Position numbers and translations under genes: made by a program. Under the pieces are notes generated by a model, which saw nothing but the letters and a program-made list of their open reading frames with translations, did not search any database and was not told where the DNA came from. 64,000 nucleotides of DNA from Larix kaempferi. Its lineage: Eukaryota; Streptophyta; Pinopsida; Pinales; Pinaceae. Each line of letters opens with the position of its first letter. The first letter of the stretch is position 1. The stretch is taken from assembly GCA_027924585.1 (NCBI GenBank), contig BSBM01000762.1, positions 9,706,501-9,770,500 on the forward strand, read 5' to 3'. Below, piece after piece: positions 1 through 13,310 of the stretch.

Positions 1-24
1 ATTCAGCTACACAATTATTTGTTG

Positions 25-706
25 ATTCAAGTTTCAGTGAAATCTAAACCCAACTGCATAGCCATTTGAAAATTCTTCACTTAAAATTCAATGGGAAGTA
101 AAAATTGCTTACCCTACACAACCTCGTCAAGTGTGTGGCTTGTAGTATTTCTCCATGTACTTATGTAGGCCCAAAGTGCTTCTGGAATACTATCTTCCCA
201 ATCTTTGTGGTATAACACAGTGTTCTTGGTAAGGATAGCTTCTATCACTTTGTTTGTAGATTCTACTTTACCACTGTCTTGAGGGTGGTATCGATAATAT
301 TTTCAATGCTTGATTTTATATTGCTCGGTAATGGACTTCATCATCTTGGATGTGAATTGCGCCCCCTGGTCAATCACAATTTATTTAGGCACACCAAAAT
401 GGGTAAATATATCGTCATAAACAAAATCAATAACATATTTTTTAGTTTCTTTAAAACATGATTTGCTTCTACCCATTTTGTTATATAATCAATGCAAACT
501 AAAATATACCTCTTCTTGCATGACATTGGAAAAATTGGACCTAGAAAGTCTAATGCTAATTTTTCAAAGGGTTCGATCAATACCTGAGGTTGCAATTCCA
601 TTTCATCTACTTGTGTTGGCATTCCCTTGTGTTGACAACTATCATAACTATTAATATACCTTATAGAATCTTTGAAGAGGGTTGGCTTGTAATATCCCAA
701 GTGCAA
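25..706 (-). pseudogene. Gypsy integrase remnant (Athila/Tat-like)
   Basis: This is the remnant of a retrotransposon integrase, which joins element cDNA to host DNA. On the minus strand a zinc-finger end reads SYDSCQHKGMP, so only one of the two closing cysteines of the usual CxxC survives. A core follows with LALDFLGPI (first Asp), IVIDQGAQFTS near 370 (second Asp) and GKVESTNK near 285 (Glu), so all three DDE residues can still be read. Stops and frame changes break the frame. It is the last pol domain of a minus-strand element that runs up to a primer site at 5638. The left LTR would lie outside the window. Wording such as YILVCIDYITKWVEA fits the non-chromodomain Athila/Tat group. The lineage is an inference. 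Confidence 0.75.
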
Positions 707-783
707 AACTTTGTAAGCGGTTTTTTATCAACGAAGTGGCCTCCACAAGGCCCATCATGGAAGTCTTGGAAAATATCATGTAT

Positions 784-1345
784 TTAATCTTCATGCACAC
801 ATCTCATGATAATCAAATCGGGATCACTACTAAAAATATCACCCCCAATCCAAGAATAGTTCGCACTTAACCGAATAATCCTCCACTTTTCATGAGATGG
901 AATATTTTGCGATAATTTTCCTGTAGCAAGATCATTTTCTATATATACAAAACAAGGTGTGTGAATAGAAACAACAAATAGATATTCATCAAGAAAAGTA
1001 TCATCCAAAGGAACAATATCATCACTGTTATTATTAATTATGGAGAGAAAGTCTGCAACTAGATTTTCTCTACTGGGTCTATCTAAAGTTGTGATATTGA
1101 ATTCCTGCAACAAAAGAAACCATATTTTAATCCTACCATTAGTAATCAATTTATTCATTAAAAATATAGTGGAAAAATGATATGTGTGAATAAAGATTTC
1201 ATAGCTTGTGATAAAGTGTCTAAACTTGTTAACGACGTGCACAACAACACAGAACTCTTTTTCAGTGAATTTGTAGTTAGATTTAGCAGGTGTAAGATTC
1301 TTTCTAATGAAATAAATGACACATGAAATTTGGATTTATCTTTGT
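784..1345 (-). pseudogene. Gypsy RNase H end and spacer remnant
   Basis: The minus strand encodes the end of a retroelement RNase H followed by the linker to integrase. Visible blocks are a stretch like HVVNKFRHFITSYEIFIHT, then WFLLLQEFNITTLDRPSREN and VADFLS. These correspond to the usual 'LLLQEF ... DRKGxEN ... ADHLSR' end of a Ty3/gypsy RNase H, with His of ADHLSR replaced by Phe. The RNase H catalytic acidic residues upstream are not clear because the frame breaks around 1240-1480. It sits between the RT remnant and the integrase remnant in normal gypsy order. Confidence 0.65.
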
Positions 1346-1479
1346 CCAAGAACAAATCCTAAAGATGTATCAGAAGCATCAGTATAAATATGAAAAGGAA
1401 GGGACCAATTCCCCCCCCGAAGTACTGGTGCTACTCACAACTTCTCTTTCAAAGTATCAAAAGAAAATTGACAATGTGA

Positions 1480-2345
1480 ATCCTAAGAAAAGATAACATC
1501 TTTGGAAAGTAACTTGAAAAATGGTGCAACTATCCTAGTGAAGTTCTTAATGAACCTCCTATAATAGCCTGCATGATCCAAGAAACTTCTTACCTCATTT
1601 TGTGATTGTGGAATTGAAATTTTTGTGATTACTTCAATTTTCATTGGATCTACTTTATTTAATTCCTTCAGTAGAGATATGATTCCCAAGAAATATACCT
1701 TCAGCTAAATTAATTTTACATTTTTCATGACTGAGAGCAAGGTTAGTATATTGACATATAATTAATACTTTTCAAAATTGGCAAGGGACTCTTCAAAAGT
1801 ATCACAATATTCAATAAAATAATCCATATATATTTCCATACAATCATGCATCAAATCAACGAAAATTCCTAGGACATATATTTGGAACGTAGCGAGAGCA
1901 TTGCATAAACCATAAGGTAAAACTCAATATGCATAAGTACCCCATGGACAATTAAAGGTGGTTTTATCCCAATCTTCTGGTGCAATTTGGATTTGATTAT
2001 AGCCACTAAAACCTTCTAGAAAATAAAAATACTTCTTACTAGCTAATGTATCCAATACCTGATCGATAAAAGGAAGAGGGAAGTAATATTTCATTGTATC
2101 TTTATTGAGCTCTCTAAAATCCACACAAATCCTCCATTGACCATTCTTTTTAGGCACAACAAGATGAGAAACCCACTTATTATTGGATATGGGGTAAATG
2201 AAATTGGCGGTAAGTAATTTTTGTAGTTCCTCTTTCAAAATGTCTGCTAAGGCTGGGTTCATTTGTCTTTGTGGTTTTCAAATAGGTTTGGCATTTTCCT
2301 GAATATAGATATGATGGATACATGTTTTAGGATGAATGCCTCACA
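1480..2345 (-). pseudogene. Gypsy reverse transcriptase remnant, both active-site motifs damaged
   Basis: The reverse transcriptase of the minus-strand element spans several frames. The best piece (2262 down to 1924) contains SHLVVPKKNGQWRICVDFRE, then FYFLEGFSGYNQIQ and TTFNCPWGTYAY. The Asp expected in the 'FLDGFSGY' motif is Glu. The YMDD box region near 1830-1850 reads YMDYFIEYCD, so the second catalytic Asp is Tyr. The thumb/connection piece at 1483-1689 retains SFLDHAGYYRRFIKNF. The 'TFxCPWGTxAYR' wording is typical of Athila/Tat elements. With both catalytic positions lost and several stops, this copy cannot make an active enzyme. Confidence 0.8.
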
Positions 2346-2448
2346 TTTCCTTATAATCCCATGCAAAAGCACCAGATTTTTCTTTAAGTACCTGTACTAA
2401 GTGCTTTTGTTAATATTGGTCTAGATTAGGATTAATGTATAAGAGTTT

Positions 2449-3162
2449 TTATGGACTAATTTCAACTAGGCTAGTATAGGAAATTGAAATTATACTTATG
2501 GATATAATTACAAATGATTTTGAGGCTATTGGATTACAATTCTCTTGAAATTCTCTACTAAAAATATGTTCATACTCTGAAAAAGTTGCAGGGTATTCAA
2601 TGGAATCTGTAGTAGAGAGGAATTGGTCCAATATGTTTTCCTCCATTTGTTCTTGTAACCCCCTATACTGTTCAATGGTAAGCATGGGAAGGACAATTTC
2701 TTCATCTAAATAAGGATTCTCTATCCAGAATAATTTTTCCAGGGCAAGTTGTGCAAGTGGATAAAGGGTGAGATTCTTCATGGATTCCCCATTGGACTAG
2801 ATAGTCATCTCCCCAGATCTGCAACTAATGAAAGCATCAACAGTAGCTAAAGAGTGTCTACCCAAAATCATAGGATGACCATGCATAGTATTCTTAGGTT
2901 TAATAACCATAAAATATACGAGATATTCCCATGATTCAAGGGTAATAGTGACATCATCCAAAAAACCAATAGGTACAATCTTAGATCTATCAGCTAACTC
3001 AAGTATTGTTGGTGTAGGTCCGAGAGAATCTATTTGCAACAATTCCATGGTAGGGACATACATGATGTTAATACAATCCCCAAGGTCAATTAGGGTGTTT
3101 CCTATTAAAGTTCCATTGATATAAATAGTGACTATGGGGTTTCCAGGATCAATGTACTTCAC
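2449..3162 (-). pseudogene. Gypsy protease region remnant
   Basis: On the minus strand this holds the aspartic protease part of the polyprotein and the linker to RT. The protease flap start reads GNPIVTIYINGTLIGNTLIDLGDCINIM. The usual catalytic D-[ST]-G or DLGA motif appears as DLGDC. A later block, HPMILGRHSLATVDAFISC, matches the 'ILGRPFLAT' motif that ends this protease family. The second ORF (2449-2781) contains YPATFSEYEHIFS, a normal pre-RT linker. Order and spacing agree with gag-protease-RT. Confidence 0.7.
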
Positions 3163-3458
3163 AGGTTGTTCATATATGAGCTTAGATAATTGACAAACAA
3201 CATGGATGGTAGGGGGTACTAATGTTTTCTTCCTGTATTTTGGAGATATAATTACCTTATAGTTTTGTAATAAATAGGGACATATTTGATAGCCTACAAT
3301 AAGTAAATCCTAACAAAAGCATTCCGTAATTTGATTTCTAGGTCAAAATTTGGTTCAGTTACAGGTTTTTCAATAGTAAGTCTCTCCGGATAAGGAGGAA
3401 TTTTAGATGTCTGCGGCTGTTTAAAAGGTAATGGAAATGATGTTTTTGGTGGTAGGAA

Positions 3459-5398
3459 TTATTCTTCCAATTGGTCATAATTGATTTTAGGAATAGGAGT
3501 TTCCTCCTCATCATGTTCTTCCTCAATGAAAATGGTGGGTTTTGTCTTATTTAAAACCTTCCCAGACCTAAGATGAATATAATGCAAAGGAAAGGGAGTA
3601 CATGTATGTTGGGAAGGTTTGGAGCCCAATATTATGAACAAGTTGAGCTTTGTTATTCAAGTTATGTATAGGCTGAGATGGAAATGATGTAGGCCAAGGA
3701 GGAAGGGGTTGATTTGGGGGTAATTGGTGTTGTGGCGAGTAGAAAATAACAGATTGAGTAGGATGTGTTGGTGGTATGGGATTAGGATATGGATGATAAG
3801 GAGGGTAGTTATTTGGAAATGAGTGAGGGGAGACATTTTCGTATGTATTTACTCTCCAACCTTGTTTCCATGGTTGGTTTCAGAATGGATGAGGAGTGTA
3901 ATTCTGCCATAGATTAGGATCACCCCAAGGTGATAAGTTATGAAAATAATATTGACCAGGATGTACATAAGTATTATGAGTTATACCTTGATTCCTTGGA
4001 TTCCATGTCCTAATTTTTGTAGCAAGCTAAGGGGTTTATGTTGCTTCCCCACTTCCTTTCTAAACTGCTTGAACTCCTGGAAGTGAAGGGAAACCTTCGG
4101 TAGAATGATTTTCTGCGTATAAAACACAAACTTGTATGTTATTCAATCGACAATCTTGAGGGGATGTTTTTTTCTAAACTTATAATAGAAAATGGATAAA
4201 GCAACATTTTCCTCTTCTTGTCTTTTCTTAGTATTTAATGTATCTAGATAATCACTAAGAGTAATCAAAATATATACTTTAAAATTTTCCAATAAATTCC
4301 CTATTTTTGTTCTAGTTACTCCTACAACAAATTTATTTCCTATAGAAAATATATCTCTAATCCCTCTACCTTCTTTATCCCTACTTCAAGAGTACTTTTT
4401 ACATAAATCAAAACTAATTTGGAAAGAGTTTTGAGATATATCACCAGATCCCATGAGATTAAGGGTATCAATATATTCTTCCTGAATCTCCTTCAATAAG
4501 ATATTTTTGATAGAATCCTCATTCAAAGCACCATGCATGGATTTCTGAAGGCTATACAGAAACCTTTCGACATAGTCTTCAAGGATCTCATCTTCCTGCT
4601 GTTGCATTTTGAAAATATCAGTTTTCATGTCCCTAGTATTGCAATATTCTAGATACTTTTTAAGAAAAAAAAATTCATCCCTTCCCAAGTTAGAATACAA
4701 CATTATCCTAAACCCACAAATCATCTAAGACTGAAATATTTTAATGTAGCAGGGAATACTTTCAATTTCTGAGCAACACTAATGTAATTATAATTTCTAC
4801 ATAAAATGTCAAATTCAAATGGCAATGCATTCATATCGTCAGTCACTAAGCCATGAAAATGAGGTAATACCAAGGGAGGAATATTCTTCATATTAACATT
4901 TCGTGTGAGTTAGAAAATCGTAAAAACAAATGTTACCTCATGATATTCATTACCTGTATTGTTCTTTGCATTGTCATCACCTACATTTGAAGCTCTTTCT
5001 TTGTCTCCCATGTTTCCAAACAATTGAAATGAATGTTCTTAAATGGTTCCCAAGTGAGATGAAGAAGGAGGTTCTGCAATCAAACTTGTAGGTATAGGTT
5101 CAACTTGTTATACTACAATCCCTCTTGCAACTTAAAGGAATTTAATATTTTATTGAACTACAAGCTAGTCTACAGTTGTCACAATCTCCTCTTTTTTTCC
5201 CTTATTCATAGTGGTTTTAGATTGCAAGTTCACTAATTTTGGAAGATTGATTTCTAGTTTTTATCCAATATGAATTCTACCTCCTGTAGATTGCTTGACC
5301 AAGTTAGTAACAGGGGTTTTATAACTACTATAATATTTATCATACAATTTATTTTTAGCTGGAATGGTAGTCCCTAATTTACCTTTTAGCCTACTCAT
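3459..5398 (-). pseudogene. Gypsy gag remnant
   Basis: This is a capsid/nucleocapsid remnant on the minus strand. A plausible start ATG lies at 5398, opening MSRLKGKLGTTIP. The central Retrotrans_gag-like region lies at about 4870-4386 and includes LPHFHGLVTDDMNALPFEFD, AQKLKVFPATLK and DEILEDYVERFLYSLQKS. It is followed by a long Pro/Asn/Gln-rich stretch (about 4060-3660). I see no clear CCHC knuckle. The frame is broken by many stops and small indels. It reads directly upstream of the protease remnant. Confidence 0.7.
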
Positions 5399-5637
5399 GA
5401 AAAAAACAAGGAAAATTGAAAACTAATTACTAATTACTTTCTACAAATCAAACTAAGAGAAAAGGTACTAAACCAACACGAAAAGGGATCAGAGAAACCT
5501 ACCAAAGCATATGTGCAGGTTCTTACCTCTCATCTTATCAGTCATCATCCTCGAAGTCTTAAATGTTGGTGTACAAAAGTAAATTTATGGAAATGAAGCT
5601 AAAAATAGACTGCTAATGCTCTAATCCATTTAGCACC

Positions 5638-5655
5638 TCCCCGAAAACAATGCCA
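5638..5655 (-). other. Primer-binding site of the 1-5.6 kb gypsy element
   Basis: Read on the minus strand, this is TGGCATTGTTTTCGGGGA. It matches about 13 of 18 positions of the Asp-tRNA type site (TGGCGCCGTTGCCGGGGA) used by many Athila/Tat elements. It lies 4 bases from the presumed LTR edge. The mismatches fit old age. Confidence 0.5.
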
Positions 5656-5659
5656 AAAA

Positions 5660-6826
5660 TGTCAAGTAAACTATATGTATTGATAATTCACCTTCATCAT
5701 TGAATTTTCAAACTAGGGAAATCATTAAATTAGAGGTGAAAACACAAGAAATTCAAGACTAAATATCTTAAAGTAGTGTATGTATAGACAAATAAACATT
5801 TACTCTATTACAACTAATGGCCTATGAACTCCTAGGTCCTATAAAGCTAGGGAAGAGGTATCTAATAGATGCAATATACAATTTGCTAAATCAAATCTTA
5901 TTTTTAGAAGAATACTGACACTTCTAAAAATCAAATATTTACACCATAAATCTTTCTTAAACAATATTACTGAAACTACTAGTTTTGGAAAGAATAAAGA
6001 AGACTAAAAATATGTATAATAGAAAACTATCTTACTTTAAAGAATAAATAAGACTAAATATATTAAATTTGGAAATTCTATTTCTATCACACTAATCTAC
6101 CTAGAAATGAAGTTATATGCATAACATTGAAAGACTAGATACATAAAACAATACTGTGAAACAAGAACCAATATCGAAACAAAGGATAGCAATTGTAGTT
6201 ACACTATGCTTATAAAATGTTGGCAGTGACTAATCATAGAAGATATATCAATGACCTAAAATTCTAATTATGAGTGGACCTTTATGTTTAATATATTGAA
6301 TTAAAATTGAACTGAGCATAGAAAGAACAACAACTAATTACAGAAAGAGTGTGATAAGTAAACCAATCATATTTTAGAAATAAAACAAACTAAAATTACA
6401 TGCAGTAACAAGTACATAAAGTAGTACAGAAAAACAAGCAATGCATAGAATTAATATTGACAATGGAATAATGACCACTTCGATGTAGTAGATATGAATA
6501 CTATATCTAGAGGCACAAATACACAGGCTAACTTCCAAGACTATCCTGACCATACTGAATTCGATTTTGACTTACATATGCACACTTGTTCATAGGGTAA
6601 GCATTCTAAAATATTGCATTCACATAGGCTAACTGATAGATTCAAGGCTCAAAAAAATAATTTAAGTGCTAATAGTGTAACAAAACTCCCACCATAGAAA
6701 GAAGGACCTTACAAAATTGGTGGTAGGGAGTATTCAAGCTCTCTGCATTAGGTTAATGGCTTTAGATGTATTGACTTAACACAAGTTATAGGCTTGATTC
6801 TCTTATGTCACAGTGCATGGAGTGCA

Positions 6827-6862
<36 letters not shown>

Positions 6863-7018
6863 CCTTTTAAAGTTAAGGTATCCTGACGAGGCATGCTACA
6901 AATTCTGAGTAAATGATTGTATGTGCAGGATATATGTACACACACAATATTTAGAAATTACTATGTAGAGAGGAGAATAAATAGCTATGCTAGGTATATG
7001 AAACTATAAATTTTGACA
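5660..7018 (-). repeat. Probable right-hand (5') LTR of the gypsy remnant
   Basis: The inner edge is placed just beyond the primer site, where the plus strand starts TGTCAAGT. A matching inverted end, TTGACA, occurs at 7013-7018, giving an LTR of about 1.36 kb. Another TTGACA near 6447 is an alternative. The partner LTR is outside the window, so neither the far edge nor a target duplication can be verified. The segment has no ORF of note and carries an (AT)n tract. Confidence 0.35.
6831..6860. repeat. (AT)15 microsatellite
   Basis: This is a perfect run of 15 AT dinucleotides, inside the presumed LTR. Confidence 0.95.
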
Positions 7019-8455
7019 CTTTACATCTATTGCAAATATTAATTCAAAGTGATAAACTAATCTACAAATGCAAAGAAGCTTATCCAAGTTTGTATCTGAA
7101 AATATATCTATGAAGATCTACTTTGTCAATGTGATAATGATACCTATTATAGTGAAAAATAAGTAAGTACATAACCAAATGGACATAGAACATACAATGA
7201 CAATCAACATGGATATGCCTCTTTGAAATTACTCATTGAATTCTATGATGGATCCTTTGTATACTTATCTTACTAATTACAAGGAAACAATAAGATGGAA
7301 CTACTAATAATTTAGACATGAATGAATCTAACAAGAGCTACCGTGATGATCCACATACAATAAGAACTGTGAAACTCTATTGTACAAATGTCTATAGAGA
7401 CTTGCAATTTTAGATGAAAAGAACAAGAGTAAACAATGTTTCAAATGCAGATCTGCAGTGCTAGTGCAAAAAGTATGGAATAAACATTCACAACATGTAG
7501 TCTCCCCAATCAACGATGACACAACATAGTTAGAGTACTACTGATAAGCTAAATACATAATACAAAACAAAGGCTTCCAAGATCAGTGGGCCCTCCCTCA
7601 TAGTGAAGGAGCTATAAGAACTAGAGTCCACAATTGAAGAGAAAGAAAACACGAAGGTTCCCAAAACTTAAGCTTCCATTAACAGAGTAAGTAAACTAAA
7701 ATAATATCAGCTCACAATTTTTTAATTTAAACAGCATAACAATGCATATATATCCCAAAGAGAGTTCATAAGAGTGCTTTACAAATTTATATAAGAGGAT
7801 ATCCCAAAAATAACAAAGGAGGGGTTTTCAAACTCCACGTATCATTACAGGAACAATACACATGACCCAAGAATGAAAGAGTTAGATTGAATGTAGGTGA
7901 AAACCTTTGGACTTCAAGCTTGATCCTCATTATATGTAGTGCATGAGGATCGATTGCTGAAATCATTGTATTACTTAAAGTCTCATTAAGTTCTATGAAG
8001 TGTTACATTGCTAACACACTCACTCGACTACTTTAAATTATTAAAACATATGCAATGCTCGACTAATATTGATAAATACTACAAGGGACTCGAGGTTGGT
8101 GTGCCAAATTGATGAGTTCATTATTCAACATTGAATCCTTCTTCAACAAATAGGAGTAAAACACATTGACCTCATACTTCACCTGATGCAAAGCTTGGTA
8201 CTAAAAATGGTATTATAAGTTCCATGTGAGTGAGAATGTCATATAAATCAATTTAATCTACCAAAATCATATGGATTAATCAAAATGAATAGTAAATAAC
8301 CTTATATGCTCGAGTAGGAAGTTTAGGCTTGATAGGATGAATATATAAGACAAATTTAGGAAGTAAAAGGCAATTGGGCATATATAAGGTGACAAAAAGA
8401 GAGCAAAACTGAGACTATCACAATTCACCAACCACTGTAGAATTTTGATAGTGTT
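7019..8455. other. No recognisable gene
   Basis: This is AT-rich sequence. Only short chance ORFs occur here, and I recognised no protein similarity or repeat structure. Confidence 0.5.
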
Positions 8456-10025
8456 CTATGATAAATTACAAAGCCATGACATTAATTTGGGTTCAAAATT
8501 GTAAAGTGAAGGATGTCTAATTCTCAAATATACTAGAGTTATATGCAATCCAAATGACCCAAATTGTGAGAAAAACCACAACTGTAAAGTTTTTGTACGA
8601 TGGGTTATTGAACCAATTACCCAACCCTTCCTACGTTGAATTGTGACTCCAAATCCTTTGGACACCCAACTGGTTACAAATATTGTTCTATATTTGAATT
8701 GAAAATCGACAAAAAAGGGGTGAGAGACTGATTCTGATGCATTCCTACATAGGATAAATATTTTGGGTCATGTTTATTTTTATTCTAAAGAAGATCCCAG
8801 TTAGGGACCCAATCCATCAAAGCCAGCCACATAAACAAATTTATTTTCTTTGGATCTTAAATATGCTATATTTGAGGCAACCACCAATGTGGCTCACTCT
8901 CTTCATACACTACAATAGCATTATAGAAAAAATTAGTTGTATAGTGACCTCCAACCTAATTCAAATGCCCAATCAATTCATCCCTTTCCTCCTTCAGACG
9001 AATATGAACAATATGAAGAGTGTGAATATAATTTTTCCAAATTTTCATGAATTCGCATTTAAGACCTACTTGTTGTGTTGTCTTACATTCCTATTGTCAT
9101 ATATTGGACTGGTCCTCAACAGCTACATGATTTAGAGTAAAAATCCCCCAAAATTTAAGAAGTTGTATCAAAACCTCCAGCAGAAAAATAGAATCAACAC
9201 ATATTGCTTCACTTGAACTTTAGATTCCATTTCCTTTCCATGCTAGGAAATTACCAATAATCAAGTAAGCTGGCACCATTTATTTCCATTGATTTGAACT
9301 ATTGAGGTAGTTTTTATTTCGACTTCTATTCCAATCAACAAAAGTCAAAGGCACCATATACTTATGTATAATCATTATTATCCATAAACCTTATTTTGAT
9401 ATTAAATTCGAGAGACTCTTTGCAACAAGATCATGTTTGAAATGGAATTTCTTTTTCAATCCCCAACCCCATTTGTGTTTGGATTTTGAAATAAAATGCC
9501 ATCTCTCCAAATGTAATACAACCATGTCCTAATTACTACACCATAGAAGTCAAACCGTAGTATTCTAATCTTCTCTTGAATACCTTGGGGGATAGAGGGA
9601 AATAATAACTAGTACACAAGAATCGCCTGTAAAATTGACTTAACAAGGGTCAAGTATCCACCCCTAGACAACCATCGATGACACAATCCATTGCCAATAT
9701 TTTATGCCATAACCAAAACGTTTTAGTGGGAACTCATGGTAATTCAAATCATCATGCATATTAGCCAACTTAAATGAAGTAATTTTATTGTGCGCTAAAA
9801 TTCCTAACCTCAAAGGCGGTTAAAACTAATTGTGGATTTCTGAATATTAACGTCCATCGTTGATGCTTGGGAGAACATGTCTAGTATGTCTCTATATATC
9901 ATAGCCTCCCGAATTGAACTATGTCCAGATAAAAGGACGTCGTTCACAAAAATAAAATGAGTGGCAAACTCTAGACCACCTACCTCAATCCCCATAAGTG
10001 AATATGCGTGTGTAGACACACACAT
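8456..10025 (-). pseudogene. LINE ORF2 remnant (RT to RNase H side)
   Basis: This is the 3' two-thirds of an old non-LTR retrotransposon ORF2 on the minus strand. At 10025-9810 the frame reads GIEVGGLEFATHFIFVNDVL. That is the RT catalytic block with FADD changed to FVND, followed by STISFN. At about 9660-9430, blocks such as LTLVKSILQAILVY and HKWGWGLKKK match the 'LTLVKSVLQ ... GGWGxKD' region after RT. Near 9330 there is a 'PLTFVDW' block. At about 8620-8540 VFLTIWVIWIAYNSSIFEN matches the 'WxIWxARNxxIFE' motif between the zf-RVT and RNase H domains. Many stops and shifts make it dead. The left edge is uncertain. Confidence 0.7.
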
Positions 10026-10036
10026 ACATGTCTATA

Positions 10037-10130
10037 TGTAATTAGTTAGAGAGAGATTTACATTATTTTTTATGAGCACAAATGTAATTAGTTAGAGAGA
10101 GAGATTTACATTATTTTTTATGAGCACAAA
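10037..10130. repeat. 46/48-bp tandem duplication
   Basis: Two adjacent copies begin TGTAATTAGTTAGAGAG and end ATGAGCACAAA. They differ by one extra GA. A third partial start (TGTAATTAGA) follows at 10131. Confidence 0.9.
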
Positions 10131-10133
10131 TGT

Positions 10134-11212
10134 AATTAGATGGTATATTTATTTTAAAATACAACACATTGAAGAAATGATTACATCAAATACATTAATT
10201 AAAATATAAAAATTAATATTTTTCTAAACATTATTTTATTTTATGATTAATAATTGAAAGTTTATAAATAAATGGAAAAGAGAAGAAGTTATACATGCAT
10301 ACGTGTAAAAATATTAAATATAACAACATACAATTTGGCATGAAGAAATATTGGTGCATTGTTTGCATTTTTGCAACTTGATGCATTTAATACATTTTTT
10401 CACACTAGTTTGTTTAAAACATTAAAATGCACCGATGCATTTAATATTTTCATGGTGTCAAAATCATTGTTACACACTAATGCATTTTATTTAATTAAAT
10501 ACACCATTACATGTTCAATATATAAGCATCCATACACATAAGATTATAACATGTACCAGTGTGCATTATATGTATGTACACACTATCTAAGACCAATAAT
10601 AAGTCCATTGAGGCTCCTAACACAACATCAACATTGTTCCCTTCAATAATACAGAGACTATTGTTATCACTATTACCATGACCATTACCATTATGATTAC
10701 CAAGTTTTTTAGTCTACAAGGATATATAATCATCAATGCTTAGCCATATATAGAGAATTGATTCTTCACTGCATTGATAGTAGCGAGGTGCTTAGAACCC
10801 AGTATGGGAGGGATGTGTAACATAATGATAACGCTGCCACGTTACGTACAAAAAATAAAAATTAATTAAAAAAATGTATGTCGACTCATAAAGTAAAAAG
10901 TGAAAACCAAATAAAAAATAATTAAAAAATCCATATCCACTCATAAAAGAAAAATTTAAAACCAAATAAAAATTCATTAAAAAAATAACACTTCAAGAAA
11001 TTGGATGTCTCTCGGTGCTTGGTAGATACGTATTTAGGATGGATCTATGCTAGTAATACATAATATTCACAAGTTCATATTGAATAGTGGTCGATCAATG
11101 CATCTTAATATAGAAATCGCAATGGTTGAAAGAGATCCACTAGAAACTTTGATCGCACAAAAGTTTCAGTTATAATAAAAAATCCACTAAAACTCCACTA
11201 ATTGGTTTTTCT
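10134..11212. other. AT-rich stretch with a degenerate tandem repeat
   Basis: There is no gene here. At about 10861-10985 two diverged units of about 57 bp can be aligned. Both carry ACTCATAAA followed by AAACCAAATAAAAA and ATTAAAAAA. Around 10365-10510 there are scattered ATGCATTTAAT-like words. Confidence 0.5.
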
Positions 11213-11260
11213 CTATAATGTACCATCCCTAAGTGTCTATAATGTACCATCCCTAAGTGT
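11213..11260. repeat. 24-bp perfect tandem duplication
   Basis: Two identical units start CTATAATGTACC and end CCCTAAGTGT, at 11213-11236 and 11237-11260. Confidence 0.95.
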
Positions 11261-13310
11261 GTATGTGTGTATATAAGTTCTCCAAGATCTCAAGAAGAAT
11301 CCTTTGGTCGAGAAAGGAATAAAATGATTCCATTCCACTAATAAAGTGGAAATGATTTTTCAAATAGAATATTATGTGGGATGGGGACTAAAGGATACCA
11401 ATCTCTTTTTTGAATCTCTTGTTTCAAAGTCAATATTGTATCACCCTACAAGGTTAATTTCCTCAGCAGGGTGTTATTATTCTTAGATTACTCTCTCTTA
11501 TTGATTTTCAACTTCAATTATTTATGTAGTGTTGGTTTTCATGATATCTACAATAACACATCCTTTATTTAATATACAATTGAATTAGATAATATATGAT
11601 TGAACTAGAGAATAAAATCAATCATGTTGCATGGCTATCCAAATTAACCAAGATAAATGACAACAAATACTATTCAACTTATTATAGTATATTAATTATT
11701 ATTAATATAATACCTCTTTCTGTCATTTGATTTCATCCATGAGTACTGCAAACCAACCTCCTTTTAATTTTTCTTACCCAAAATGGAATCAACCTCCCTA
11801 CTAACTATGAGCCGAGTCGAATTCCTCGCTCCAAGAAACTTTTCAATATCCTAGCCATTTTTGTCTGAGGCTCCTAGGAAAGTGATGCACAATATGGAAC
11901 TCAAAGGTAGTGGTCAACTATTTAAGGATTTTATTTTCATGCACTTGCATAGGTGAATCAAATCCCATCCTCTTGTTATCCTTAATACCAAATACTAATC
12001 GTTATGGCTATGACCACAATTTAAGTTGAGTGGCAATGACTTAAATGGTGAGGAGGAAATTTTCACATTATCCCCACCCAATTTAAAATCCCCAATGAGA
12101 CATTGGCCCATTGCGATAAGTATATAAGGATAGGTTACCCACTTGATCGGGACTTCCATCTACGGTGTGTCTCTAGACATCATGATCCTTGATAAGTCAT
12201 AAGCTTCCTACTAGGTGTTAGTGGGATAGTTGTTGGCACTAGCCCAGGGTTTGTATTCGTAGCTAATCATATTTGAACCTAGGTATCACCCGGGTAATCC
12301 CATATAGTTATTATTTCTCCCGAATCTTGAAAAAAATGAACAATATGGCTCTAAGAATATTTTCACAAGATAATATTTTTTCCAAGAAACCTCCAATCTC
12401 TCAACAAACTCTAAAACCCCCCTCAACACTACTCCCTCCTCTATATTTATTAAATTCCCACACATATTCCCACAATTCTATTTAACCACCCCCATTGATG
12501 ATCCATCAACCTCCCCTTCTATATTTTACAAGAAAAAAATTGAATTAATAAAATAGAATTCAATTGCCTTTCTTCTCATGCTAGCCTATTAATTAAATTT
12601 GACAATTTTCTCCAAAAAAAATTGGAAACCCACATATCCTTTTAATTCATAATATCAACCAATAACAAGTTAAGTAGGGTATTTAACACTATTAGAATTC
12701 ATACATATGCATTATAATTTCCATAATCATTAAACAATTCATTAAGTAATAACCTAGTTTACTCTCTAATACATCAAGTAATTGTACTAGAGTACATGCA
12801 TAGTGTATGCATGCATAACTATCATACACATACCTTATGAATGTAATAGTGATAAACAATCACTACCATTAATTGTACCAACTACATAGTCAATTGTACT
12901 CCCACACAGGATTTAAAAATTAACACTGGAGGAAGCATGTAGTAACATTAAACTAGTTGCATGTCACTTTTGTGTGTTTGTTAGTTTTGCATGGTTTCAC
13001 ATTATTAATGAGAAAAATAAAGCATTACAACCTAGAATTTTTTATGGATACACTGAAGAAGTAAAAGGCTAGAGATTTTTCAACCTAATTCAAAATAAAT
13101 TATGGTTATATAAGATATCAAGTTTCATCAAGTTATTTTTTCCTATGTGGCTAATTCAGCATTTGTGTCATCTTAAGTTAGGAACCACCTTCAACAAATG
13201 TGCCATATTCTATTACAAATTTTCCTTCTAGTGCCCCTATTTTTCCAACTTCTTTTGTTTTGATGATAATGAGGATGAAAATCTAGCTTTGTCTACTCAC
13301 CCTCATCTAG
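11261..13310. other. No recognisable gene
   Basis: Only short ORFs occur. The right part (about 13130-13310) may be the poorly conserved linker upstream of the copia RT that starts at 13311, but I cannot show that. Confidence 0.45.
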
